Below are positions 12,401 through 26,100 of a DNA stretch of 64,000 bases, piece after piece. The stretch is from Bactericera cockerelli (lineage: Eukaryota > Arthropoda > Insecta > Hemiptera > Triozidae), in contig CM044964.1 of the NCBI GenBank assembly GCA_024516035.1, positions 3,223,955-3,287,954 of the forward strand, given 5' to 3'. Made by a program: the position numbers and the translations under genes. Positions within the stretch are counted from its first letter, which is position 1. Every line of letters starts with the position of its first letter. A model generated the notes under the pieces. It ran no database searches. It had not been told where the DNA came from and saw nothing but the letters and a program-made list of their open reading frames with translations.

Positions 12401-15400
12401 AATACATACTGATAGCTTAAAATTAAGGTGAATATAATAAAACATAACATAGAAGAAATAAACAAGGTCTAATATTCAATTCAATTCAATTCAATTCAAT
12501 TCAAAATGTGTTTTATTTGTTTAATAAATATTTTACAAATATACACAGTTGGAGGTCAGCTGACAAAACATTTTTAAAATTATGATACATTTTAATACTC
12601 ATTATAACTTAGCAACGTTAATATGTACTTAAGTACTCTTCTGAAAAAGTTAAACAGGGTTTATTGTGGTTACTTATTATACATTCATGGTGGGGTTTGA
12701 ACCCACCATCATACAATTTTTTATGTATTTAATATCATGATGGGAATCGAACCCTTTATCCTCGGGGCACCTTCATTGTTTATAATATTTGTTAATTGTC
12801 AATTTTACAAATATCATTTTATCTTTAAAAAAAAAACATGTTGCACTTTGTTCCTCATGTACAACTTATTTATGTTTTAATCTTTACGACAGAAAGTTGT
12901 CTATGCCATAGCCTGGATTCGAACCAGAAACCTTTGTATCATGAGTCGGTGTTTCTTCAGATTACTAAGGTTGGCTTAATCCAATCTGATGAATGATCTA
13001 ATCCTCATTGCAATAGTTATGAAGTTAAAAACTTTGTTGACCTTGTCTGCAGTGTCAAACGTCAGGAGGTTCTTGATCGAACTCTCGGGATTCTGCATGT
13101 CTATGTATTGCATGATCCCTGCTCTGGTTTCCGCATACATTGGACATCTCAGCAGGATGTGATGCAGGTCCTCTTGCTGTTTCAGATTACAGATGGAACA
13201 TGTTTCTTCAGTATTTACTATGTAGCTACATCTGTTGGCGTATATTCTAATGCATTTCCTTGATGCTGTTCTCAAGTGGCTTACTGCTCGAATCTGGTCC
13301 ATCCTCAGGTCGAACGTCAGATAGGCTTCTGTCTCGGGGCTCTCTGAGATGTTCTTGTACATGTCACTAAAAGATGATTCTGTGATTCTTCTCCTGTCTT
13401 CTTCCTGGTTTTTCTCTTTTTGTTTTTTCAGGATACATTCCAGTTCTTGCCTGATTTCGTCTGGATTTTCACACCTATACAATTCTTCTTTTTCCAGGTC
13501 CACCAGTATCTCCCGTAGCTGCGCCGCCCAGTTGTGTGATGTTGAAAGGGGTTCGTAGTATTCCAATCGTTGGAGCTCGCGGAAGCAAAGCTTAGGGTAT
13601 CTACTGTCTGGCATTTGGAGAACTTTCATCCACCATTTAAACATTTTTTCGATAACATTTGTGTTTAGTTTGTCCACTCCAGCTTCTGTCCTTACGATAT
13701 AGTTAGGTGTGTTTCTTGCCCAGTATAAGTAACTCTTAAAATAATTCATCTGTGCTTTTTCTATATTTTCTTGGTAGCGCGGCGCCCATATTTCTGCGGC
13801 ATACATTAGTGTAGACTTGACTATAGCTTGATACAGTGTCATCTTGTTCTCCCAGCTGTGAACTCCGGTTCGCGCCCACAAATTATTTGTTACTGCACTG
13901 GCTTTAGCAGCTTTAGTGACGGATCTTTTTGCTTGCTCAAAGAAACATATTTGCGGGGTGAAGAGCACGCCGAGGTATTGGTAAGTGTTAACAATATTTA
14001 TTTTGTCTGTGCCGAATTTGAAGTTGTATTTATTACTTATCCTGCCCTTTCTTCTGAATACCATAATATTGGTTTTTTCTGTGTTTACTGTTAACTCTTT
14101 CATTTTACAGTATCTGCTGAATATGTCAAGCATTTTCTGTAGAGTGGTCTCAGATTCAGCAAGAAGGACAAGATCATCGGCGTACATGAGTGCGATGACT
14201 CTGTTGGTCGCATTGATTCTTACACCTTCAATCCCGTGTTCTTTAAAGTAATCAATAAGGTCTGATATGAATAGAATGTACAGTAACGGGCTTAGCCCGT
14301 CACCCTGCATAAGTCCGATGGTCAGTTTCACCTTCTCTTCAGAACTATTCTTGCCCATTTCACTTGTATTGTTGTCTCGGTGCTGTTCTTCTTCTGTATG
14401 TTTTCTAACACATAATTTTGCCTTGTCATACAGTGATTTTATCGTGCGTATCATTTTTCCAGATAGTCCTATGTTATGCAAGTGAGTCCAAAGTAATGTG
14501 TGTGACACAGAGTCAAAGCAGCGCCGAAAATCTACGAAGCAGGTAAAAACTTTTGATTTGGGTTGCCTTGTATTTATGCATAGTATTGCATAGAGCGTGA
14601 ATAAATTGTCTGTGCAACTTCTCCCTTGTCTGAAGCCGGCCTGGCCTTCATCTATCATATTCAGATTTTCTGCCCAGCAGTATATTCTTTGCTGCAGCAC
14701 ATTAGTAAATGTTTTTGCGATAGTGTTCAGCAGCGCTAATCCGCGGTAATTACTTGGTACGGATTTGTCTCCTTTCTTATGTACCATATGTATGTATGCC
14801 TCAGCCCATTCTTCCGGTACATCTTCCTTCTCAAAAACTTTGTTGAAAATTAAGCACAGGTGTTTTAGTCCTTCAGAGGGTAGGTTTTTGTAGAACTCAT
14901 AAGGTATTTCGTCGCAACCGGGAGCTTTGTTCTTTTTCGCTTTTTTCAGAATTTTCTCTACTTCTTTTTCGCAAATTTCTGTGTCTAATTGAGGGTTTCT
15001 TGCATCTAAAATGTTAATTTTAGAAATCTCTTTTGCCGGATTTATTTCTTTGAGGTATATCGTCCATTTGTGTGCTGATACTTCGTTAACAATTTCTTTT
15101 CTAGGTTTAAATCTATTAATCGTAGACCAAAGGGTCTGGTTATCATGACAGTAAACCAATTTTTGTTTGAGTAAGTCATTTGTCCGTTTTTTCGCACTTT
15201 TTATTTCTTCTCTATACTCTTTTCGTTTTTTGGTATACTCTGCTGCTAGGTTCTCTTCAAACTGTCTTGCTTTGCAGTGTCGAAGGAACTGTCGTAATTC
15301 TCTTTTCTTGTTCTTACATGTTTTGTCAAACCATTTATTTTTCTGGTTCTCTTTTTTATGTTTTGCAAAGTATCTCATTTTTAGTAGGACTGCTGTGTGT

Positions 15401-18400
15401 TTTATTTTCTTTTGGAGTTTTCTACTTAGTTCGTTTCCGTTTTCATTTGTGGTGGCAATATTTTGTGTCCAATCTATTATTTCATGTTGATAGTTTTCTT
15501 TCTCGTCTTCTTTCCATTTTAAACCTGAAGTTTTCTGAATTGTTTTTCTTTCTGGAATGTTGTGTAGATCTCCTTTTACTGTCATTGTTAGCTCTATTGG
15601 GAAGTGATCTGCTCCAGCCGTTGAATCGAGAACTTTAAGTTTGTTTATTTGATCTAGGTTTCCAGCATTTGTACAAAAGTAATCTATTACGGTCTTCGAT
15701 TGTTCTCTGATGAAAGTGTGGCATCCAGGTATGTCTCCAGGTGTTCGGCCGTTTAGGATGTATAGACCCTGTTGTTCTAGTTTTAAGTTGAGTAGTTTAC
15801 CTCTGTCATTGTTATTCGTATCTAGTGATATTCTTTTTGGTCTTAGATTTGTATTCTGGAACAGGATTTCATCCTCTTCTTCCACTAGCTCTTCATTTGT
15901 TCCCGTGCGTGCATTTAGGTCGCCGTATAATATTAAGTTGCTTTCTTGGTTTTCGTTTTGAATTTTGTTGATGGTGTCTTCCAGTTCCTCTAGGCAGATT
16001 TTATTATTGAGTTTGGGATTTAAATATGATGCAACGAGAATCAGTTTTGGTTCGACATTGTCTATCCTTATTATGATCCATAGGTTGCCTATCTCAATTA
16101 TTGTTGTGTTGAACTTTTTATGTATCAACATTATAATTCCTCCACTAGCATGTCCTCTTGATTTGTCTTTCTTGGCTAAACTTTGATGGACATTATATTT
16201 GGCCGCGTTGGTTTTGTTACATAAAGAAAATTCTGTTACCATCCATGTTTCTATAAGTGTAATGATTTGGGCTCCTTGGAAAAATTGTTCGTGTTCCTCT
16301 AAATCGAACCAATTTTTAATGCCTTGGGAGTTCCATGTCACTATCCTAATTTCTTTTTTGGTCGTTTCTTTCAACAATTTTTTATTTCCTGTGGTTTCTT
16401 TCGTCTGTTTACAATTATTCTGTGCATTAATCCAAGATTGCTCTGCTGTTAATTCTGTTGATTGCTATATTAGGCTTGCTCTTTCGTTAGTAATATTTGG
16501 ATTTGGCTCTTTATTATTTTCTGGGTCTATATCTAATGTGTCGTATACTATGCTGACGTATCCAATATTTTTGTTTTCATTGTCCTTGGTTATTTCCTCA
16601 TTATTTCTCACCGAGTTCTTGTCGTTCATTCTGGTCATCATTGTTTCAAGAGTTAGTTGGCCGTCACTATTTGCTCTGCGTCGTTCTTGTATTTTTAGCT
16701 TCTTTGTTAAATTCACCTTGTCTAGTCTTCTATCTTGCCCTAGTTTGTTGTCCTCCGGGGATCGTTGTGAGAGGTTTCTTTTCCCTGGTGTATGGAGGGG
16801 TGTTTGGTATATAGTGTTGTTTTGTTCTGTTTCCATCTCGTTGGCTGCGGATGAAGAGCCAGCAATGGCAGTTTCATCCTTCTTCTTCACGATCAACAAC
16901 TTTCCCTTGATGTATGCTTCGTGTCCTTTTGATTTCATTTCTTTCATTTCCGCGATCATGTTCTTCTTTTCTATGATTTCTTCTTCGCTCATATCATTTT
17001 CAATGTATATCTTGCTACCTTTCAGCTTTCTCTTGTTCGTCATGATTTCAGTTTTTCTCCAGCTGCTGGTCATCTTCACAATTATTGGTCTATTTCTTCT
17101 TTCAGCATTCTTTTTTCCAAGTCTAAAAAATTCATCTATTTCTTCCCGTTTTATTTCTAGGCCCATTTTGGTGTTGAAAAGCCAAAATATTTTATTCTTC
17201 AAGTCTTGGAAACTCTCATCGACATCTTCTCGGATGCCATATATTATAACATTCCTTTTCCTGTTGACATTTTCCAATTTTCTTATTCGACCTTCGTTCT
17301 TCGCAATATTTTCGTTTATTATTGCTTTCTCAGCAGTATCGGTGGAAAATTTCTCTTCTATTAATTTCCTTGTCACTTGTTGTTCTGCATTGAAATCCTC
17401 CCTCAGCTTCCTCAATTCTTCTATGACGCCTTCCATATCTCAGTAAGCTTTCGTCTTTTATGCTCGTACTACAGAACTAATTTTCTTAAACTAACCGTCT
17501 TGGTGCTGGGCTAAGCACAGGTATAATTAGTCAATACCTACTCCGAGTTATCTCTGCTGCGGTGATGAGATGATGACGTCACGACCCTCTTGCTCAGTGC
17601 TTAGTGACCGCTACTCTATAGTATAACTATTAAGTGCTGTGTAGGTAGGGATAGGAATGTTCTTTTATGTAAACCAATTGATTGTTGGGTCATTGGGTCA
17701 TCCTCAGGTAGTAATTATGTGATCTGTATCCGCATAATAGTATCTATAGTAAAACTAATAGTATTTAGACTTGTCAGATGTCTACTCGGTTTGTAAATTT
17801 GATTACTATACTCCGCCTACCATGGTGCGCATCAGTAGTTTTGGTCAGCTTTTAAATATTCCACGGTTGGTAGACCTATCAATTTCCGTTTGAATGCACT
17901 CTATTGAGAACTTTTAAAAGTTCCAATAACTTTAATTGGATCATGCGCACGGGGTGAAAATCTTGTAAATTATTTAGGTACTAATTTCTACAAAAATGAG
18001 ATTTCTGTTGTAAACGGGAATTTAGCCATCTTGAAAATTTACTGCTACTATGTGCTTTGACACTTAATCACAACTTACGTAGGTGATCCTTTAGGTACAC
18101 ACTAAAAAACAAGCACAACTTTAAATTCACATTAAACTTAACATTTTAATAAAGTTTTTACACACGAAAAAGATCTAAAAACTATTTTAATCAATTAATT
18201 AATGGAGAGCGACGAATCACTGACTTCTCTAACCAAATGCAGTACAGCCAACCAACAAGGTCTAATATTAATCTGGGCACTATCTGGTTGATTCTATTAT
18301 GATTGCTGAATGATAATGAATTGTACGAGTGGAATGTGCATATCTATAGTAAACAATCTACATATAGTAAACAATATTATCATGCTGTCAATGTCTTAAT

Positions 18401-20078
18401 CTGATGAGTCAGATTACAGAGATATAGAGTTACTTATGTTTGATGTTCAAGTGTTGTTTATTTTTGTGTTGATTACTACTCGTATGGATAAAACAGGTCT
18501 GGTTTGTTTTCGATGTTATTATAGACATTCATTGCAGCTATTATTGGAGATTTAAATAAATTTGGATGAACAGCGAATAGTGTGGTTGGGTCAGTACGGA
18601 GTCTTGGATTAGGGACCTTAATATCAATTTTGGATGTGAGATATATGCTATTAATTTTGTTTGTTAGTAAATTTTTGAGAAATTTAATTTGATTGTCCCT
18701 AAATCTGGATTCAATAGAGTCAATGACTAGATGTTCAATCAGTAATTTGTAGCTTATGTTGGAGGGGTATTTAGGGTAAAAACCATTGATTTTTTGAAAA
18801 AGGTATCGTACGAAATTAGCTTGTACTTTTTCAAGTTTCATAATTTGGGTTTTTGTTTGTGGAGTCCATAGAGCAGAACAATATTCTAATTTCGAACGCA
18901 CTATACTTTTGTATAAGAGTGTAATAGTGTCTATATCACTAATGGGGGTGCAGCATCTTATGACCATCCCTAGTCTCCGGTTGGCCGCACCTATTGTTTT
19001 ATCTATGTGTGCATCCCAGTTCAAATTTGAGCTAAATGTGACACCAAGATCTGTAAATGTTTCTACGTTTTGTAGGGGAGTTTTATTGACTTCATATGGA
19101 TTTTGTATGGTGTTTTTTTTAGTGGTTAATGTCATTTTGAAGCATTTGTTGGGGTGAAAGTGTAGACCAACCGATGCAAGCCACTTTTGGGAGGAGTTTA
19201 AATCTTCCTGCAATAAAATACAGTCGTTATAAGATGTTATTTTCTTGTATATTTTTAAGTCGTCTGCGTATAATTGAAACTGAGAGTTTTTTATGTGCTT
19301 TCTGATGTCATCAAATGTTAGAATAAATAAAAGGCTACTAAGTTTTGAACCTTGCCCTACTCCTGATGGTGGATAGAAGGGTTTAGAAAGGTGGTTTTCG
19401 AACAAAACTTGATTTTTTCTCTGACATAGATAGCTCTTCATTAGTTGGACAAGAGGGGTAGAGAACCCTATTGATTGTAGTTTGTGTATTATGGCTGCGT
19501 GTGAAATAGAGTCGAAACATTTAGATATATCGCTGTAAATTACATCAATTTGAGCTTTTTCAGATATGACACGAGCGACGTAGTCGCAGAATTCAGTAAG
19601 GTTACTGAGTGTGGATTTTTGTTTTACGAAGCCGTGTTGATTAGGAGATACGTTACTGAAGATGAAATTTGAGATTTTATTGTACAGAGCACATTCATAG
19701 ATTTTTGCCAGTGTATTAAGGGTTGAAATGGGTCGGTGGTTGTTAATTTCCACATTATTACCTTTTTTGGGGATCGGTTTTATAATAGATTCTTTTAATT
19801 TGTCTGGATATACTGCTTCTCGTAATGATTGATTAATTAAGTTAGTTAGGGGGTTTAAAAGGGTATCTAAGCATTTTTTGAACAGAATTGGTGGTAATCC
19901 ATCGGTACCAGGTGATTTTTTTACCGGTATTTCTTGAACATTTTTTTACCGGTATATTTATTTTAGTTTTTCTTCACAATTTTTGTGGCTCTCTCCCTAA
20001 GGAATTCTTCTAAGGAAATATTTTTTTTTTATTATTTTAACTTTTCACTTGATTTTTTTTATTTATTTTAACTTCACC

Positions 20079-20109
<31 letters not shown>

Positions 20110-23100
20110 GATACGATTGTTTTTAAACCTTTCTTATGTGATATACTCGTATTCATGTTATTTGTTTTCTGTTTGTAAATAGAGCTAGGCTCGTAAATAT
20201 ACAGTATACACCCGTGCTGCGGGCATTTATTATTATTATTATTAATTTCAAAAATTAAAAATAAATAAATATATTCCAGATATTCGATGAGCTACTTCTG
20301 GATGCCGACTGGTCCGTGAATGCTGGCATGTGGATGTGGCTGTCCTGCTCTTCCTTCTTTCAACAGTTCTTCCACTGCTACTGCCCGGTGAAGTTCGGCC
20401 GGAAAGCTGACCCGAATGGAGACTTCATTCGGTGAGTGAAAGCACGTTGTTATCTCAAGGCCTATTACTTGCGAGAAATTTCTAATATTAGAAATCGGAA
20501 GTATTGTGTTCGTTTTTGTAAAAAAAAATATTTTGATGTTCAAGAAAATCCAAAATTTTGGACAAAAAAGTCAAAAAATAAGGACCACGACTTGCCGATA
20601 CAGAATTTTTTGTGGAATCTAGAATGTAGAAAAAACAGTATTCTACCATATAAAACAAATTTGAAGAAAATCAGTTCAGTCGTTTTGGAGACACAAGTTA
20701 TTTGTATAAAATCTCAAAATTGGCACGTGTTTACAATGTGAAACAATCACGAGGAAGTATTGTGTCCATAATTGGCAGTTTTTTTTTCTTTTGGATTAAA
20801 AAAAAATTCCTGGTTCGATATTTCCAAATATTTCCATTTTATTCCAAGGTCAACTTCACCACATTCGTAAGAGAAAAATGCGTTTCGGTACTTTCAAAGA
20901 TAAACAATGGACTTAACCTACAAAAGAACTGGAAACAAGAATTTTCTACTTCCATTTTGGTTAACTTTGGAAGAGTAAAATTTTCCTCTTCCAAAAGAAA
21001 AATGACTTGCTTCCAGTTTGGTTCATTTTATTCCCGTTTGGTTAACTTTAGTTAGAAAGAAAAATACGGCTATATTCGTCTGCATTTTTTTTTTTTTTTT
21101 TTTCACTTTCCTTATCTTATTATAAGTAAATCATCTTATTATAAGTAAAGCATGCTTCCTCTCGGTAGTAAGTTTGAAGAAATGTTTACCTTTAAAATTG
21201 TAAATAATACTATGTTAGATAGTACTATCGCCTAATTTAGACTGCTCGATTAGGACTGTTAAGTCCAATTAGTCCAACAGTAAGCCCAAGACATATTATT
21301 AAGTGGTAAAAAATCACAAATGAGAGGATATCTTGTCATGTCCCGGCTGAGTTTCGAACCCGCAACCTCTGGAACCTCTAGATTCACACAGTGCCGCCTT
21401 TACCACTGAGCTACCGGAGTAATGAATACTAACCTAAAATTAAGGGTAGGTACTAGTAGTTCTGTGAACTGTAAACCTCACCCAGATTCTCTTATCGCAT
21501 TATAATTGTCATATCTAACTTCAGGACATCGAGACCATTCATTCAATACCCAACTCGATGGGTTTTAATTTTGAAAAATTCATCCGGCCCCCTTTTGTGG
21601 CCCTTTTTTTAATCTTTTTGGCCACAGTGTCAACTCTAGTGAGCCAGCTTGCAGGTTTCCAAGGGTTCAATAGCGTGTATGTATGCATAGAAAAAGTCTT
21701 AAGTTCTCCCGTAGCCATGCAGGTTATAGTTAGTTGTGTGTTAATCACTTTCCGGCCCTACCCAGGCTGGGTGAGGTTAATGTGGGTAGCTGGTACGATT
21801 CCCAGCGAATGGAGGGTAAAACCCCCGTCCTATCCCAGGACGTTAAATCAAATAGAATCGTTGGCGTTAGGAAGGGCATCCAGCCGTAAAAAAATGTGCC
21901 AAAACCAATCAACCTCAACCATGAGGTTGAACAACGTCGACCCTGCTTGAGCGGGATAAGACAGAGTAAAAGAAAAAAAAAAAGAAGTGTGTTAATCACT
22001 TTCGCGATAATAATTCCGTGTCCGTGAGATAGGTATTGATACCTAAATCACGGTGGTAAGATGATTATATGGACGCCCAGATCCAATGTCTAGGCTCCTT
22101 TCATGTCCATTGATTTATATTTGGTTTTAACGTCCTGACTTGAGGTAGACAGGACGGGGGTTTTACCCTCCATTCGCTGGGAATCGTACCAGCTACCCAC
22201 ATTAACCTCACCCAGCCTGGGTAGGGCCGGAATTTGCCAGCCTCACATGTTCGGAGGGAACAGAAGTTTCTGTGCGATGTCACATCTTCTCAAACTAGCT
22301 TTACTAAATCTTTGTTGAAACCGGGACTTGAACCACCGACCTCCTGGTTACAAGTCCACCGCCTTATCGATCAAGCTACTGAGGTAGATTATAAAAACAA
22401 CAACAGACTAATAACAAGAACAACTCTTTATTGACAAGAATAATATCGAAAAAGGGCGTGATTATTGGCTGACTCTCTCCCATCAAACCCATCGTGATTA
22501 TCTCTCCCATCAACCCGATAGGTACTTAATTGAGAAAAAGATAAACACTGGTCTTCACTCGACAGAAATAATTATGACGTTACTTGACAAAGTATCCCTT
22601 CTGCAAAAATATACGATAGGTACTTGTTAAATAAAAGTTCCAAACATGTTTTAATATTTTACTTCCGGAAATTTTCTAATATTCTAACATTACATAACGA
22701 AGTATTGTGTTCGTTTTTGTAAAAATAAATAAATACTTTTTTGCTTTTTTTCATATTTCTGGGCGTTTCATAACCTCCTGAGGAACTTTAGTTTTGTGTC
22801 TGTCTGTCTGTAAAAATATTCCTTGTAACGCGCAAATCTCAGAAACTACTCAACGTATTGCGACGGAATTTTGTACACATATAAGAGACGATTATAAATA
22901 ATCAACTTCGCACTAGCGGTTCTTGGTGATAGAGACCATGCGCCTGACCACTAACCTTTTACTTTTAAATTACTCTTTACTTAAACCACACGCGATTTTG
23001 ATGAAATTTTGCATGTTTATGCGTATTGCGTATTAGTGTTTTAGATAATGCATTTTGAAAACAATTATTTTTTAAATAAAATATGATATTGGTATGATAT

Positions 23101-26100
23101 TTAAGAAAATCCAAAATTTTGCACCAAAAGTGCGAAAATAAGACGTACAAATTGGCGATACAAAATTTTGTCGGAATCTAGAAAGTAGAAAAAAAAACAG
23201 TATACTACCACTTACAGAATTTTTTTTGGAATCCAGAATGTAGAAAAAACAGTGTACGAACATTTAAAATAAATTTGAAGAGAATCGGTTGAATAGTTTT
23301 GGAGATACAAGTGATTTAGTATAAAATCTTAAAGTTGCCAAGTACATACAATGTGAACCAATCACGAGGAAGTATTGTGTCCATAATTAGCAGTGTATTT
23401 TTGTTGTTGTCTAGTATCTCTTCAAAAAACAACAGTGCTAGTATGAATGATACGGTTTTTGTTGACCGATTGTGTGATGTTCTCCCTTCCTTTCAGATCA
23501 GCAACAGGTTGTTTAATGTCCTTTTCAGGCTGCTCTATGCCTCTCTGTAATCGAGATATAAAAAATAACAACGGATTAAAATACATTATTTTTGTTGTTG
23601 TCCAGTAACTCTTCAAAAAACAACACTGCTACTCTGAAAATGATGTTTTTTGCTGGCCGATTGTGTGATGTTCTTCCTTCCTTTCAGTTCAGTACCAGCT
23701 TTTATAAAGTCGTCAACTTCTTCCAGCTCTGTGCCTCTCTGTAATCGAGATATAAATTAACAACGGATTAAAATACATTATTGGCTGTATGGAATAGCCT
23801 TGCCTACCAATTCCAAAAAAAAAAAAAAAATACATTATTATAAAAAGTTATCATATTTTTTTTGTTAATCGTACACAGCAGAACCTCATACTTAGAGGTC
23901 ACAGGCATCACAGTAACTCATTTTCTTTTTTCAATTTTTTACAATAACTTTTAATATGTTGTTGTTTTTTGTACATATAATTTTGATGTAAATAAATTAT
24001 GATTGAGTATTATGGAGAGAAAAAAAAATCCCTGTCGTGATGCCACAACTATTCAACCTCGTTTTACTAAATCCACGCTGAATCCGAGATTTGAACCACC
24101 GACCTCCAGATTACAAGTCCAGTAGTAATATAATTATGGTGTCGGAGTAAGAATTTAGATAGTGAGAACTATCTGGTGGTACCTTGTATAGGTCTCACTG
24201 TTTCCTACTCCTACTGTGACTGAGAAGAGACGACCATATATTACTCTTAAGTCCGTCAAGATATTAATATACAATCAAAGATAAATAAAATAAAAGTTCG
24301 TGATGAAGTAAATTTAAAAAATCTGGTGTAAACATGACACAACTTTCCTTATCCCAAAAAAAGAAGTCGAATTCCGCCACTGGTGACTCAACGGTAACAG
24401 ATAGATAAAAATCAATGCCAAATTTGTAATCAGCACTCCAAAATCATTGGAGTTGATGTGTCACAACCCCCATCTAGGATGTATATTGTATAATAAAAAA
24501 GTTAGTCAAAGCAGGTCCCCCCAAAAATACTGGTAAATTAAGTTCAAAAAGTTCAAGATATCAAATAAATAATCGGTGGAAACCCCTATGATTTTTTAAT
24601 TGTAAGAAAAAGTATAAATTAAAAAAAGTTAAATTTTAGGTAGGTATTAGACATCACGTTTGTTAATGCTTCTGCTGGGATCCAAACATATAGACAATAG
24701 ACATACATACATACATACATCTTGCCTGTTTGTCCGTTTTGAATCATTATTATTATTAATCACTTTATTAGAAATAAAAAGTCATATGTATGTATATTAC
24801 AAATAACTATTATAACAATGAAAAAATGGAAACAATAGAAAAATAAAAAGGAAAAATAATAGAAAAATACATATAAACACGTGTCCGAACTAAAGGGCGA
24901 GTTTGTTGCCTAAGTCAATCTCCTCCACCCAACCCATATATTAGTGTAGACGTTTGAAAAATAAAAAGATGATTTAATGAATCAATATTCACTCCATTCA
25001 GAACGCGACCACCGCCCCGCTGATCCCCAGTAAAAAAAACTGCGAAACTCTCATTTTTTTTTTAAATTTACTTTTAAATTAAAAAAAAAAAAAATACTTA
25101 CTATTGTTGTGAGCGCTGATATAATGAGCAGAAGCCACATCAGGGACAATAATGGACAACAGCCACTAAATCCTCTGAACAAAAGCATTTCTCCAAGTCT
25201 AATAAAATGTCAATTCAGAGCGTAGAAAAAAGTGAAATAAATATTTTTCGCTAGAAAGTTGAAAAAATGATCAACCGTCTGTTTATCACAATTACTCAAA
25301 CTCGCTTTACTAAATTTTTGCTTGGTTTGAGACTCGAACCACCGACCTCCGGTATTCCGGAGAGTTTAGTGCTGGTCTTCTCTTGGCCCTGTTGTAATTC
25401 TTTGTTACTAGCTGGCAGCAACCGCCCCGCCAGACCATCACACACACCACACTCACAAACACTCATACAACCACACACACTCACAAACACTCATACAACC
25501 ACACACACTCACAAACACTCAGTACAACATGTACATCTTGTACAACTTCTCACTTTTCTGTTTATACTGATTAAAATAGGGAGGTTAGTTGATGGCATCG
25601 ATTTTCAGAACTATCACCTGCTGATGAGAGCAAATAAGCTCGAAACAGCTGTCCAGGTATGTTCTGATATTCATGTACATCTAGTACAATTTCTCACTTT
25701 TCTGATTGTTAGCAACCCACCATATGGTGGGCAGCATGAATATTTGTTAAAAAATAAATATTATTCTTCTTCTGACCACACACAAAAACACACACCACAG
25801 TTACAATTCTCGTACAACCACACACACAAATGCAAACACACACCACACTTACATACACTCGTATAACCACGCACGCAAAGGCGCACACACACACACATAC
25901 TGTGTGTAGCTGGTTTGTGTGTTTCCAGCATGCTGGTTATTCTAGAACCCACTCAGGCCGTGTGAGGTTAGTTTGAGTAGCTGGTTTCTGAGTTTACAGC
26001 GAAGGGAATGTAAAACCCCCGTCGTGATATATCCATGCAGTTGAAAGCGACGAGACGGGCTGTTTTTTAACTCAATTTGACGCGATAACAAACAACGAAC

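Larger units (their letters stand above)
12477..18253 (-). mobile_element. full-length two-ORF non-LTR retrotransposon (LINE-A)
   Basis: It is flanked by an exact 16-bp duplication, aacaaggtctaatatt, at 12461-12476 and 18254-18269. The minus-strand order is a ~0.8-kb 5' UTR (17437-18253), ORF1, ORF2, a ~0.5-kb 3' UTR, and a (ttgaa)n tail at 12477-12502 instead of poly-A. Both ORFs are open, so the copy is young. The clade is not certain; an APE-type endonuclease, an RT and a C-terminal zinc-knuckle-like motif are visible. Confidence 0.95.

Noticed and set aside
16199..17446. 415-aa + strand ORF
   Set aside because: It is antisense to LINE-A ORF1 and ORF2. Its Phe/Ser/Leu-rich composition is the shadow of the Lys/Glu-rich coding strand.
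25267..25952. Long His/Thr-rich + strand ORF and opposing Cys/Val-rich ORFs
   Set aside because: They are built from an S2 SINE fragment and AC-rich minisatellite.
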